From assembly GCA_045600025.1 (NCBI GenBank), contig JAZRXC010000028.1, positions 1-12,976 on the forward strand: DNA of 12,976 bases, written 5' to 3'. The first letter of the stretch is position 1, and every line of letters starts with the position of its first letter. The position numbers and the translations under genes were made by a program. Shown here piece after piece: positions 1 through 7,867 of this stretch. Source of the stretch: UBA3774 sp045600025 (GTDB taxonomy: Bacteria > Bacillota > Clostridia > Lachnospirales > Lachnospiraceae). The notes beneath the pieces were generated by a model. The model had not been told where the DNA came from and did not search any database. It was given only the letters and a program-made list of their open reading frames with translations.

Positions 1-82
1 TTTTTTACGAAATGTGAGAGCTGCTCTGTTTTTCAGACACGTTTGAAATTTAAGGAAATGCCCGTAAATTTTATTTAAAAGA

Positions 83-111
83 TTGACCATCTTGTACTTG
101 TAAAGTATAAT
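83..111 (+). promoter_or_regulatory. Sigma-A-type promoter of the ATPase gene
   Basis: A -35 box TTGACC (83-88) and a perfect -10 box TATAAT (106-111) are separated by exactly 17 bp. Transcription would start near position 118, giving a leader of about 43 nt before the ATG at 161. It is the best-matched promoter in the window. The start point falls inside the imperfect palindrome at 113-148, so a repressor bound there could block it. Confidence 0.75.
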
Positions 112-112
112 A

Positions 113-148
113 GTTAAAAGTTAAGGGAAAATACCCGTAAGTTTTAAC
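113..148. promoter_or_regulatory. 36-bp imperfect palindrome over the start site (candidate operator or leader hairpin)
   Basis: The left half GTTAAAAGTTAAGGG is nearly the reverse complement of the right half CCCGTAAGTTTTAAC. Seven outer, three middle and three inner base pairs are broken by single mismatches. It begins 2 bp after the -10 box and ends directly before the ribosome binding site AGGAGGG (149-155). A related sequence, TTAAGGAAATGCCCGTAA, lies upstream of the promoter from position 50, so the promoter is flanked by two similar elements. An operator or a leader hairpin hiding the ribosome binding site are both possible; the role is inferred. Confidence 0.45.
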
Positions 149-160
149 AGGAGGGCAGGC

Positions 161-1453
161 ATGGATAATACTCGAATAAACAGGCCGCATTATTTGGAGC
201 AGCTGATCGATAGAAAAGATAATGGTCTTATCAAGGTTATTACAGGGATAAGGCGCTGCGGAAAAAGCTATCTGCTATTCAACATTTTCTATGATTATCT
301 TATTGAAAGCGGGATTAATTCTGACCAGATTATCACCATTGCTCTTGATGACAATACCCAGATTGAATATAGAAATCCGGAAAAACTCTCAGCATATATC
401 AGGTCGCAGATCACAAATGAAAAAATGTACTACATCTTAATAGACGAGGTGCAGTATGCAATAACAAAAGAAGAACTTCGAAATCCTGATGAAATCCTGT
501 TATATAACGTGTTGAATGGTCTGATGCGTCTTCGCAATGTAGATATATATGTTACGGGCAGTAATTCAAAAATGCTGACAAAGGATGTTATGACGGTGTT
601 CCGCGGTAGAGGCGATGAAGTAAAGGTTTATCCTCTTTCTTTCAAAGAATATTATACTTTTGTCGGGGGTGAGAAAAGTGATGCATATGAAGAGTATGCA
701 ATGTACGGAGGAATGCCGCTTGTCCTTTCAAAAAAGAAAGAAACGGATAAGAAAAACTATCTGCAGGGACTTTTCAAAGAAACGTATTTTAAGGATATTA
801 CAGAAAGGTATGAGATTGAACTTTTGGATGTGTTAGAAGAACTGACTGATGATTTATGTTCTTCTATTGGTTCATTAACCAATGCTTCAAAAATAGAAAA
901 TACGCTAAAGACCGTAAAAAACATTAAAGTGTCAAGTAACACAATAGCAAAATATCTTGATTACCTCATAGATTCATTTTTGTTTGAACGTGCGCAGCGG
1001 TACGATGTTAAGGGAAAGAAATACTTTGAATATCCGCAGAAGTACTATTGCAGTGATATTGGACTCCGAAATGCAAAACTGAATTTCCGTCAGCAGGAAG
1101 AAACTCATATTATGGAAAATATAATTTTCAACGAACTATTACATCGAGGGGCAACTGTAGATGTTGGAGTTGTTGAAATAGTGAATACTACAGATGGTAA
1201 AAGAATAAAGAAACTATGTGAAATAGACTTTGTTGTAAATAATGGATCAAAAAAGTATTATATTCAGTCAGCACTCAATGTTGAAGATCCTGATAAAATG
1301 CAATCAGAACTCAAGCCGCTTAAGAATGTAAAAGATTTCTTCAAAAAAGTTATTATCACAAAATCAAATGCAAAAGCATGGACAGATGAGGACGGCATCC
1401 TTCATCTTGGACTTTTTGAGTTTCTTTTGAATGAAAACGCCCTTGAAATATAG
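161..1453 (+). CDS. AAA-family ATPase with DUF4143 domain
   Basis: A 430-residue protein of the common prokaryotic AAA_14/DUF4143 class. The Walker A motif GIRRCGKS is at residues 29-36 and the Walker B motif ILIDEVQ at 92-98. A TGSNSKML sensor-like segment follows near 132-139, then GRGDEVKVYPLSFKEY near 149-164, which is typical of this family. The C-terminal half (about 200-430) fits DUF4143 and includes EIDFVVNNGSKKYYIQ, resembling the degenerate nuclease-like fold of these proteins. The ATG is preceded by AGGAGGG with 5 nt spacing. It stands alone on the + strand with its own promoter and converges on the sugar operon, so it is probably unrelated to sugar use. The cellular role of this family is poorly defined; defence-like or toxin-like roles have been suggested but nothing here supports either. 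Confidence 0.88.
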   Translation: MDNTRINRPHYLEQLIDRKDNGLIKVITGIRRCGKSYLLFNIFYDYLIESGINSDQIITIALDDNTQIEYRNPEKLSAYIRSQITNEKMYYILIDEVQYAITKEELRNPDEILLYNVLNGLMRLRNVDIYVTGSNSKMLTKDVMTVFRGRGDEVKVYPLSFKEYYTFVGGEKSDAYEEYAMYGGMPLVLSKKKETDKKNYLQGLFKETYFKDITERYEIELLDVLEELTDDLCSSIGSLTNASKIENTLKTVKNIKVSSNTIAKYLDYLIDSFLFERAQRYDVKGKKYFEYPQKYYCSDIGLRNAKLNFRQQEETHIMENIIFNELLHRGATVDVGVVEIVNTTDGKRIKKLCEIDFVVNNGSKKYYIQSALNVEDPDKMQSELKPLKNVKDFFKKVIITKSNAKAWTDEDGILHLGLFEFLLNENALEI

Positions 1454-1457
1454 TAAA

Positions 1458-1484
1458 CGGCAAATGGAAAATACTCCTTTGCCG
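1458..1484 (-). terminator. Hairpin between convergent genes, probable terminator of the sugar operon
   Basis: CGGCAAA (1458-1464) pairs with TTTGCCG (1478-1484). After a one-base bulge the stem continues with GGA/TCC, leaving a short A-rich loop. Read on the - strand it lies 2 bp after the phosphorylase stop codon and is followed by TTTACTATATTT, a weak U-tract. On the + strand no T-run follows, so it serves the - strand operon better than the ATPase gene. Confidence 0.6.
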
Positions 1485-1486
1485 CG

Positions 1487-4372
1487 TCAGACAAATTCCG
1501 TCAGCAATGTCTCTTTTAGACCTACGGTGGAAGCGATGCAGACATCTGCCTGAGCAGCATTTTCCTTCATGATTGCGAGGGACAGCAGCGACAGATTCTT
1601 CGCGCCCGTGATTCCGGCTTCGGAATCTTCGACCATCACGCACAGACGCGGGTCAACTCCCATACGCTCTGCCGCAAGCAGATAACCCTCAAAATGCGGC
1701 TTGGAATTCTCTATATCTTCTCCGGTAACGCGGAGATCAAATGCGCCATCAAGTCCGATCTTCTCAAGTATCTTGTTCGTGTTCTTGCTGACGGAGAATA
1801 CCGCAAACGGAATGTTGCTATCCTTTAAGGCGTCAAGACAGGCCCGAACGCCCGGCAGGATATCCGCGGGTGTAAGATCCTCAAGCATAGCCTTGTAGTA
1901 ATCATTCTTGCGCGTGAGCAGGCGGTCAAATTCTTCCTGATCTACGCTCGCGCCACCCCACTCAAGCATAAGCTTCAGACATGCCGCGCGGGAAACGCCC
2001 TTGAACTGTTCATTTCTTTGCTCGTCAAAATCTATGCCCAGCTCATCCGCCATCTTCTTCCATGCGCGATAGTGCAGACTTGCGGTATTTGTAATTACGC
2101 CATCGAGGTCAAATATAATTGCCTTCGCTCTGCGTCTTACCGTAATTTCTTCATCGGTGACGCGAACCTTCTCGCCGTATACTGTCAGCTCGGCGTCCTC
2201 ACCCTCACATACCTTAAGTGTGCAATAATTCTTGCCGACAGCAACTGCGATATGACTCCCCTTGTAGCACAAGCTAAAGCTGTATGACTTCAGCTTATCG
2301 GGAAGCAGAGGGAACAGGCTAAGCCCGTCGCTGCCGTATCTTACGCCGCCGAATCCGGCAGTTATGACCGCATATACGCCGCCCATATTTGCGATGTGAA
2401 GGCCATCTCTTGTATTTCCGCTTAAGTCATCAGTATCAGTGCCGACGCTGTGTTCAAAATAAGCCCATGCCTTTGCCATATCTCCAAGTCGTGCCGCCAT
2501 GATTGCGTAGATGCAATTGGACAGGCTTGAATCGTGAGTGGTTATCTCCTCATAATAGCGATAAGAGCGCATCATCATAAGCGGCGTCTCTTCACGATAG
2601 AGGTAATTGGCAAGCACTGAATCAGCCTGCTTGAGCACCTGGTAACGATTGATATTAATTGCATGATAATGCATTAGCAGTGGGAAATTTTCCTTAGGAA
2701 TATCGGCGAGCTCGCAGCGTTTCTTTGACAGGAAGCTGTCATCCTGCGCGATGATTCTATGATTTTCATCATATGGGAAGAACATGCCCTGCGCAGTGCG
2801 GGCAAATTCGGAAAGTTCGTCGTCGCGCAGCGCTATCTTCTCTTTCAGCGCATCAAGTCCGCCTTTTTTATCAAGCTCCGCGCACAGTCTTACGGCAGCG
2901 GCCAGATTTGCCGCAGCGCAAGCGTTGGTGTAATAGTTGTTATTAACGAGGCAGGTGTATTCGTCCGGACCTGTTACGCAGTCGATGCGGAACTCGCCGT
3001 TAAGCCAGTGTCCGGCGTCCATCCACAGCCTTGCGGTCTCCACAAGCACTTCGCAGATGCAGGGCAAAAATGCCTCATCGCCTGTCATATCATAATAGCT
3101 CGTAAATGCGCGGGCGATATCGCCGTTGATATGATATTGAGCCGATCCTGACGGATAGTGGCTGGAACATTCAGAACCGGTGATGGTACGCCACGGATAC
3201 AGCGCTCCGATGCTGTGTCCCATACGTCTTGCATGTACTCTCGCATCATCAAGATGAAGATATCTGTATTTCAGCAGTCCCAGAGCAATCTCAGGCTCGC
3301 TCAGAAGGAAAAACGGAAATACATATATTTCGCTGTCCCAGAAATAATGTCCTTCGTAGCCTTCGCCGGACAAGCCCTTAGCGGCAACACTTGTGATGCC
3401 GTCCTGTCCTGCCGAACACAGCATACCATACAGGCAAAAATCAAGCTGGTCCTGAAGCTCGCCATCGCCATAAGTTTCTACTCTTGCATGTTTCCAGAAG
3501 TTATCAAGATATGCTTTTTGACGAGTCTTTAACTCCTCGTAACCTTCTTTTGCGTATGTGCGAAGGCTCTCCGCAACGTCTTCTGCGTCGCCTTCTTTAA
3601 GCAGTTCGCGGTACATGCAGTATTTGTGGAATACTGCCGTCTCGCCTGCCGATAGTGTCAACTCTGTATTAAATGCACTCTTCTCAGGCGTCGCCTGCAT
3701 AGTGCTGCCTTCTATATCGTGAACCACCCCGCACAGAACATGTCTGTGGCTGCGGATTGTTTCCATCTCTGCCAACATCACATTATCTGTGATGTCCATA
3801 GATACTTTACGGAGCATGATCCCGCTGCCTGATGCAACGCGCGGATCGGCCGTGCTGGTAAAGTTCTTCACGTCGGCATCGAGCTCACTGGTTACATGAA
3901 TCTTACCGACAAAATCAAGAGATTCTATGCGACATTCGACCGCATATAATTCTCTCTCTGTAAAGCTTACAAGTCTGGCAAATGTAATCTTTAATGTGCC
4001 ATGCGCTGTAGTAAAGAGGAAGGAGCGCTCATATATTCCCTTCTCCATGTCTAAAATGCGTACTAAATCTTCTCCGCGCCAGCATACGATGTCTTCACCC
4101 TCAGCGCATAGTTTTATAGTCTGCGCATCAGGCAGATTAACTATAACCTGTTTTTCTTCGGGGAAACCAAACAGCTTCTCGTTGTAGACGATAGGTTCCG
4201 TCTCGCTAAAGCCGTTTAGATATGCACCACGGATAGAGGGCGTACCTTCCGGTGCACCCTCTTCGAAACATCCGCGAATTCCCAGTCGGCCGGATGCCGT
4301 GTGAAAAAGTGTTTCGTTTTTCAGCCTGGTATCTTCGCTGTATCCTTTTGTTACATATTGCATAGACGGCAA
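1487..4372 (-). CDS. GH65 disaccharide phosphorylase fused to beta-phosphoglucomutase
   Basis: A 961-residue two-domain enzyme. Residues about 1-745 are a full-length family 65 glycoside phosphorylase: GEGYEGHYFWDSE near 336-348, VTGPDEY with the likely general acid Glu471, and the phosphate-site motif TTHDSSLS (611-618). Residues about 748-961 are a full-length HAD-type beta-phosphoglucomutase: FDLDGVITNT carries nucleophile Asp755 and acid/base Asp757, with SVSKN at 860-864, Lys891, and VEDSEAG with Glu915/Asp916. Together the domains would phosphorolyse an alpha-glucosyl disaccharide and convert beta-glucose 1-phosphate to glucose 6-phosphate in the cytoplasm. Maltose, kojibiose, nigerose and trehalose cannot be told apart by eye. 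The start is TTG at 4372, with AGGAG 7 nt upstream; the first ATG (4363) would be 16 nt away. The stop of the preceding permease lies 4 bp upstream, suggesting translational coupling. The HAD motif usually read SKPAPD is SKPHFE here. Confidence 0.93.
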   Translation of the reverse strand: MPSMQYVTKGYSEDTRLKNETLFHTASGRLGIRGCFEEGAPEGTPSIRGAYLNGFSETEPIVYNEKLFGFPEEKQVIVNLPDAQTIKLCAEGEDIVCWRGEDLVRILDMEKGIYERSFLFTTAHGTLKITFARLVSFTERELYAVECRIESLDFVGKIHVTSELDADVKNFTSTADPRVASGSGIMLRKVSMDITDNVMLAEMETIRSHRHVLCGVVHDIEGSTMQATPEKSAFNTELTLSAGETAVFHKYCMYRELLKEGDAEDVAESLRTYAKEGYEELKTRQKAYLDNFWKHARVETYGDGELQDQLDFCLYGMLCSAGQDGITSVAAKGLSGEGYEGHYFWDSEIYVFPFFLLSEPEIALGLLKYRYLHLDDARVHARRMGHSIGALYPWRTITGSECSSHYPSGSAQYHINGDIARAFTSYYDMTGDEAFLPCICEVLVETARLWMDAGHWLNGEFRIDCVTGPDEYTCLVNNNYYTNACAAANLAAAVRLCAELDKKGGLDALKEKIALRDDELSEFARTAQGMFFPYDENHRIIAQDDSFLSKKRCELADIPKENFPLLMHYHAININRYQVLKQADSVLANYLYREETPLMMMRSYRYYEEITTHDSSLSNCIYAIMAARLGDMAKAWAYFEHSVGTDTDDLSGNTRDGLHIANMGGVYAVITAGFGGVRYGSDGLSLFPLLPDKLKSYSFSLCYKGSHIAVAVGKNYCTLKVCEGEDAELTVYGEKVRVTDEEITVRRRAKAIIFDLDGVITNTASLHYRAWKKMADELGIDFDEQRNEQFKGVSRAACLKLMLEWGGASVDQEEFDRLLTRKNDYYKAMLEDLTPADILPGVRACLDALKDSNIPFAVFSVSKNTNKILEKIGLDGAFDLRVTGEDIENSKPHFEGYLLAAERMGVDPRLCVMVEDSEAGITGAKNLSLLSLAIMKENAAQADVCIASTVGLKETLLTEFV

Positions 4373-4376
4373 AATA

Positions 4377-5204
4377 TCACTCCTTGACTGCGCCTGATAC
4401 CATACCGGACACGATCTGCTTCTGGAACAGAAGTACTATGATCAGTGTAGGAATGACAACGACAACCGTGGCCGCGGTGATCTCTCCCCAAAGGATGGAG
4501 AACTGCGTTCTCAGTGCGTTGATAGCTACAGGCACCGTCTGATACATCTTATCGGAATTCAATGTGCAGGTCAATAGGTATTCATTCCATGCGGATATGA
4601 ACGTCATAATCGCGCAGGTAAATACACCGGGCAGTGCTATAGGGAAGATGACCTTCCACAGTGTCTGCCATGCTGAGCAACCATCGATATGAGCTGCCTC
4701 TTCAAGTGATGCCGGTATGCGCTTGAAATGCGCTACCATAATCCATGTTGCTGCAGGCAGTGTAATCGATGAATAAGCGAGCGTTACCCAATATGAGTTC
4801 AGCAGATCCAATTTGTAGAACATGTTGAATATAGGTCCTACAACTATCATCTGCGGGAACATTGATACGCCCAGGATCAGTGCCATAAGCACATTTTTGC
4901 CCTTGAATTTGCAACGAGCCAGAATGTAGCTCGACAGCGTGGCTACAGCTACAACATAAGCTGTAGTAATCAGGGATACAATCAAGCTGTTCTTGATAGA
5001 ATCAAGTATGCCCTTATCAATAACAGTCTTGAAGTTCTCTCCGGTGGGATTATTGGCTATAATCTGAAATGCGGTCTGGCCGAATATCTCTTCACCGGGT
5101 TTAAATGATGTTACGAGTATCCAGAAGAACGGGAACACCATGATTGCAAGGAACAGCACTATAATGACTGTTGAGATAATCTTAGTTGATTTTTTAGTAT
5201 TCAT
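4377..5204 (-). CDS. Carbohydrate ABC transporter permease, MalG type
   Basis: Inner-membrane subunit of a sugar importer, 275 residues, normal for the MalG/MsmG group. About six membrane spans are visible, near residues 9-31, 71-93, 105-128, 138-160, 185-207 and 240-262. The cytoplasmic EAA loop that docks the ATPase reads EAAHIDG near 169-175 and ends in IALPG. An in-frame GTG at 5210 directly abuts the GAGGAGG sequence, leaving no spacing. The ATG at 5204, with 6 nt spacing, is therefore the better start. That ribosome binding site overlaps the TGA stop of the upstream permease, an 11-bp gap, so the two permeases are probably translated in a coupled way. No ATPase gene lies nearby; a shared MsmX/UgpC-type ATPase is likely supplied from elsewhere. 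Confidence 0.93.
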   Translation of the reverse strand: MNTKKSTKIISTVIIVLFLAIMVFPFFWILVTSFKPGEEIFGQTAFQIIANNPTGENFKTVIDKGILDSIKNSLIVSLITTAYVVAVATLSSYILARCKFKGKNVLMALILGVSMFPQMIVVGPIFNMFYKLDLLNSYWVTLAYSSITLPAATWIMVAHFKRIPASLEEAAHIDGCSAWQTLWKVIFPIALPGVFTCAIMTFISAWNEYLLTCTLNSDKMYQTVPVAINALRTQFSILWGEITAATVVVVIPTLIIVLLFQKQIVSGMVSGAVKE

Positions 5205-5215
5205 TTTCACCCTCC

Positions 5216-6436
5216 TCAGTCATCATTGATGAGTTCTGCACCCAGAACCTTAACAAAGACAAATGCTATTAATGCAACACATACTGCCATAGCCAGTACA
5301 ACCGCGGATCCATATCCGTAGTTGCTCTGTCCTATCATCAGCTTGTATGCATATATGGACAACGTCTCCGTGCCCTGAGCACCTCCTGTCAATACTGCAA
5401 TCAGGTCGTATACTCTGAATGCGTCCAGCGTACGGAAAAGCAATGCTACAAGCATAGACGGCTTCAGCAGAGGAAGTGTTATTGAGAAGAAGGTGCTTAT
5501 AGGACCTGCTCCGTCAACCTTTGCACTCTCATACAGACCATTGTCTATTATCTGAAGTCCGGCGAGCAGTAATAATGCCATATACGGTGTGGTCTTCCAC
5601 ACGTCAGCCAGTATGGCTGCTGTCATAGCGCCTTCTGCTGAAAGAAGCATCTGTTCAGGCGCTGCGATAAGTCCGATATCAGCAAAGAGCTTTGCAATGA
5701 TACCGCTGGATCCGTCATACATATAGCTCCACATTAAAGCGGAAACGGCTGTAGGTATTGCCCAAGGTATCAGTGCTGTCGTACGTACGATGCCTATGCC
5801 TTTAATTGCTTTATTCATGATGAGCGCCAGCGCCATACCGAGCACAAGTTCGAAGAACACTGATATAACCGTGAATATTAACGTGCTTAAAAGTGATTTT
5901 CCAAAACGTGTGTCTTGCAGGAGCTGCTTATATGCTGCCAGTCCCTGGAAGTTGCTCTTTATTACACAACCGTTGATTTCATCAAAGAGTGTGTTCTGTG
6001 TCTCTAATCCGTAACGGAAGGGAGCCTCCGGATTCCTCTCATATATAGCAGTCATGCGTGCGCGTATATCGGCTACCTTGTCCATGATAACCTTCGCATC
6101 ATCGTCATTCATTTCAATAGCTTCTTTTATGCCTTCATAAGGGGCAGCTACAGCAGCTAATTCTTCCATAATGCCGCTCATTTCAGCAGCGTCTGCTTCC
6201 GGGAGGGCTGTTATTTCGTCCTGGAGATACCAGTTGACATAATCGCAGTCCTCATAGAACAGCGGAGCATTGAAGTTGGATCCTGTGTACAGTCCTGCTG
6301 CTGTCTGATCGTTGGTACGATAATCAAAGAATGAATATACGACACTCGTAACTATGGGGTAGATCGCGAAAACGGCAAGCAACAAGAACAGCGGTAAGAA
6401 GAAGGCTGCTTGTTTTGCCGTAATGGTCTTTTTCAT
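5216..6436 (-). CDS. Carbohydrate ABC transporter permease, MalF type, with large extracytoplasmic insert
   Basis: Partner permease of the MalG-type subunit, 406 residues. A first span (about 11-36) is followed by a hydrophilic stretch (about 40-165) before the family motif FQGLAAYKQLL and the remaining spans, near 180-207, 216-240, 270-295, 325-348 and 375-398. The EAA loop reads ESAKVDG near 303-309 and ends in TLPLLKP. Most Gram-positive relatives are close to 300 residues, so roughly 110 residues are added between span 1 and the rest. The position matches the P2 loop of enterobacterial MalF, although no sequence similarity to it is obvious. The insert is acidic and rich in Ala, Glu and Asp, probably helical, and faces the binding protein side. 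The ATG at 6436 has AAAGGAA 9 nt upstream. Confidence 0.92.
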   Translation of the reverse strand: MKKTITAKQAAFFLPLFLLLAVFAIYPIVTSVVYSFFDYRTNDQTAAGLYTGSNFNAPLFYEDCDYVNWYLQDEITALPEADAAEMSGIMEELAAVAAPYEGIKEAIEMNDDDAKVIMDKVADIRARMTAIYERNPEAPFRYGLETQNTLFDEINGCVIKSNFQGLAAYKQLLQDTRFGKSLLSTLIFTVISVFFELVLGMALALIMNKAIKGIGIVRTTALIPWAIPTAVSALMWSYMYDGSSGIIAKLFADIGLIAAPEQMLLSAEGAMTAAILADVWKTTPYMALLLLAGLQIIDNGLYESAKVDGAGPISTFFSITLPLLKPSMLVALLFRTLDAFRVYDLIAVLTGGAQGTETLSIYAYKLMIGQSNYGYGSAVVLAMAVCVALIAFVFVKVLGAELINDD

Positions 6437-6457
6437 AGCTTTCGGTTCCTTTCAGTT

Positions 6458-6497
6458 AAAAAATGACGCGTCTGACATTATATGAGAGACGCGTCAT
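6458..6497 (-). terminator. Intercistronic terminator or attenuator between binding-protein and permease genes
   Basis: A perfect 11-bp inverted repeat, ATGACGCGTCT at 6463-6473 and AGACGCGTCAT at 6487-6497, with a 13-nt loop. On the transcribed - strand the hairpin is followed by six T residues, the classic intrinsic terminator layout. It begins 13 nt after the binding-protein stop and ends before the permease ribosome binding site. Partial read-through would give more binding protein than permease; alternatively the hairpin stabilises the upstream mRNA segment. Confidence 0.85.
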
Positions 6498-6510
6498 CAT
6501 ATACTAAGTG

Positions 6511-7713
6511 TTAGTTTGCAAGAGCACCTTCGATAGCTGTTACAGTTGCATCGAGTTCTGCTGAGCCTGACAGGTATGCATGTGCAGCATTCATGATAGT
6601 GTCTGCGCACTTGCTGTACTCAGAAGATACAGGACGAGATACTGTTGTTGCAAGAGCAGCCTGGAAGCCGTCCTTGGTCAGCATTTCGTTTGCTTTAAGA
6701 ACTTCTTCATTCTTAAGTGCATCGTTGTATCCGGGCAGATGTCCGCCTACGGTTGCCTGAACCTTCTGGCCTTCTGTTGCAAGGAACTTGATGAATGCCC
6801 AAGCGCCATCGATGTTCTTGGAGTTCTTGTTGATGCCGAGAAGCCATCCGCCTACGGTTGATCCGCCGGGAAGAGGAGCTACTTCAACATCGCTCTGAGA
6901 GATAGTGCCGTTGGAAGCGATTTCGCCCCACTGATACGGCCAGTTACGTGAGAATACGCTGTTGCCCTTGATGAAGCTGTTAGCGGTCTCGCCTTCTGCA
7001 TAGTTGAGAATGTCTGCCGGAACTGCTGATGAAGTAACCATAGCCTTCATAGCTTCAAGTCCGCCCTTAACATCGGTCCAGCCTGCGGTGTACTCGGTAA
7101 GGTTGCATACAAGGCACTCACCAAGCTTAGCCTGGAATGTGATACCATCTGTTGTGCCACCCTGGCCCTTGTACTTCTCAGCCATAGCCTGGAGATCAGC
7201 GTAAGTGTAGTTACCGGATACGAGCTTAGCTGCATCGTCTGCTGATACGATGTCTTTACGGAAGAAGAGAACACCGAGATCAGGGAAGAAAGGCAGTGCG
7301 TAGGTCTTTGCATTGAAAGTACCTGCGGTCATAGAGCCTGCGTTGAATGCAGAAGCATTAAGTCCGTCAGCCTTCATAAGCTGATCGATGGGCTCGATAT
7401 ATCCTGCTGCTGCGAATTCGCCAGCCCAGCATACGTCCATTGACAGAACGTCATAATCTGAAGAGCCGGCCTTCATGCTTGTGATGAGCTGTTCTTTCAT
7501 AGCTCCGGAATCATTTGTCATGTCAACCCATTCTACAACGTACTTGTCCTGTGACTTGTTGAAGTCGTCGATGGACTGCTGTGTTGCAGGTGTTGAGTCG
7601 CCCTGTGCAGCAAATTTGATAACGATCTTGCCGCCGGAAGCCTCAGATCCTCCGCATGCGCAGAGAGAAAGAGCCATAACAAGTGCAAGTGCAAGTGCTA
7701 AAAACTTTTTCAT
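6511..7713 (-). CDS. Extracellular sugar-binding lipoprotein of ABC transporter
   Basis: A 400-residue solute-binding protein of the SBP_bac_1 (MalE-like) type. The N-terminus MKKFLALALALVMALSL is a signal peptide ending in the lipobox LCAC, so Cys20 would be lipidated and anchor the mature protein to the outer face of the membrane. The rest resembles sugar-binding proteins: an early KIVIKFAAQGDS strand, then the segments DYDVLSMDVCWAGEFAAAGYIEP and VGGWLLGINKNSKNIDGAWAF. It is the first gene of the operon and delivers the disaccharide to the two downstream permeases. AGGAGGT lies 4 nt upstream of the ATG. The signal peptide is encoded partly by a GCACTT hexamer repeat (Leu-Ala). The ligand is inferred to be the substrate of the fused phosphorylase. 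Confidence 0.93.
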   Translation of the reverse strand: MKKFLALALALVMALSLCACGGSEASGGKIVIKFAAQGDSTPATQQSIDDFNKSQDKYVVEWVDMTNDSGAMKEQLITSMKAGSSDYDVLSMDVCWAGEFAAAGYIEPIDQLMKADGLNASAFNAGSMTAGTFNAKTYALPFFPDLGVLFFRKDIVSADDAAKLVSGNYTYADLQAMAEKYKGQGGTTDGITFQAKLGECLVCNLTEYTAGWTDVKGGLEAMKAMVTSSAVPADILNYAEGETANSFIKGNSVFSRNWPYQWGEIASNGTISQSDVEVAPLPGGSTVGGWLLGINKNSKNIDGAWAFIKFLATEGQKVQATVGGHLPGYNDALKNEEVLKANEMLTKDGFQAALATTVSRPVSSEYSKCADTIMNAAHAYLSGSAELDATVTAIEGALAN

Positions 7714-7734
7714 AATTACCTCCTAATTATAATG

Positions 7735-7768
7735 GGACGATTGAGCTTCTTATTTTTGCGCATCGTCC
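7735..7768. repeat. Inverted repeat GGACGAT...ATCGTCC in the leader of the sugar operon
   Basis: GGACGAT (7735-7741) and ATCGTCC (7762-7768) form a perfect 7-bp inverted repeat around a 20-nt loop, between the probable operon promoter and the binding-protein start. It could be an operator downstream of the promoter or a leader hairpin. It has no T-run and is too far from its ribosome binding site to mask it directly. Confidence 0.35.
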
Positions 7769-7781
7769 TAACTTCGTAAAA

Positions 7782-7787
7782 ATTATA
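7782..7787 (-). promoter_or_regulatory. Probable -10 box of the sugar operon promoter
   Basis: On the - strand, 7787 to 7782 reads TATAAT, about 70 nt upstream of the binding-protein start. The expected -35 position 17 bp away reads TATATA, which does not resemble TTGACA. A good -10 with a missing -35 is the usual layout of activator-dependent promoters and fits control by the divergent AraC-family protein. Confidence 0.5.
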
Positions 7788-7819
7788 AACTATCTTATAT
7801 TTTATATATATCATATTTC

Positions 7820-7856
7820 TACTATTTGTGTTATAATTCTATTATCTTACTATTTG
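7820..7856. promoter_or_regulatory. 9-bp direct repeats around the regulator promoter, candidate AraC-type sites
   Basis: TACTATTTG occurs at 7820-7828 and again at 7848-7856, 28 bp apart, on either side of the extended -10 box of the regulator gene. A shorter word, TATCTTA, also repeats at 7791-7797 and 7843-7849. AraC-family proteins often bind direct repeats in such divergent regions. The stretch is very AT-rich, so chance recurrence is possible. Confidence 0.3.
7829..7837 (+). promoter_or_regulatory. Extended -10 promoter of the AraC-family regulator
   Basis: TGTTATAAT is a perfect extended -10 element (TGnTATAAT). No recognisable -35 lies 17 bp upstream, which extended -10 promoters can tolerate. 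Transcription would begin near 7844, leaving a leader of about 24 nt before the ATG at 7868. This argues against the in-frame TTG at 7826, which would lie inside the promoter. Confidence 0.55.
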
Positions 7857-7867
7857 AGGAGCGTTTT

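Noticed and set aside
17..34. Possible terminator of a gene left of the window (AGAG-CTG-CTCT then GTTTTT)
   Set aside because: The stem is only four base pairs and no upstream gene is visible to support it.
161..1453. ATPase gene as the missing nucleotide-binding subunit of the sugar transporter
   Set aside because: It has Walker motifs but lacks the ABC signature LSGGQ and has the AAA/DUF4143 layout; it is also on the opposite strand with its own promoter.
6580..7313. Reading frames antisense or out of frame to the binding-protein gene
   Set aside because: These are shadows of a well-supported coding sequence, without ribosome binding sites or recognisable domains.
7826..7867. Longer start (TTG at 7826) for the AraC-family regulator
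   Set aside because: It lies within the extended -10 promoter and lacks a ribosome binding site; ATG 7868 has GAGGA at correct spacing.
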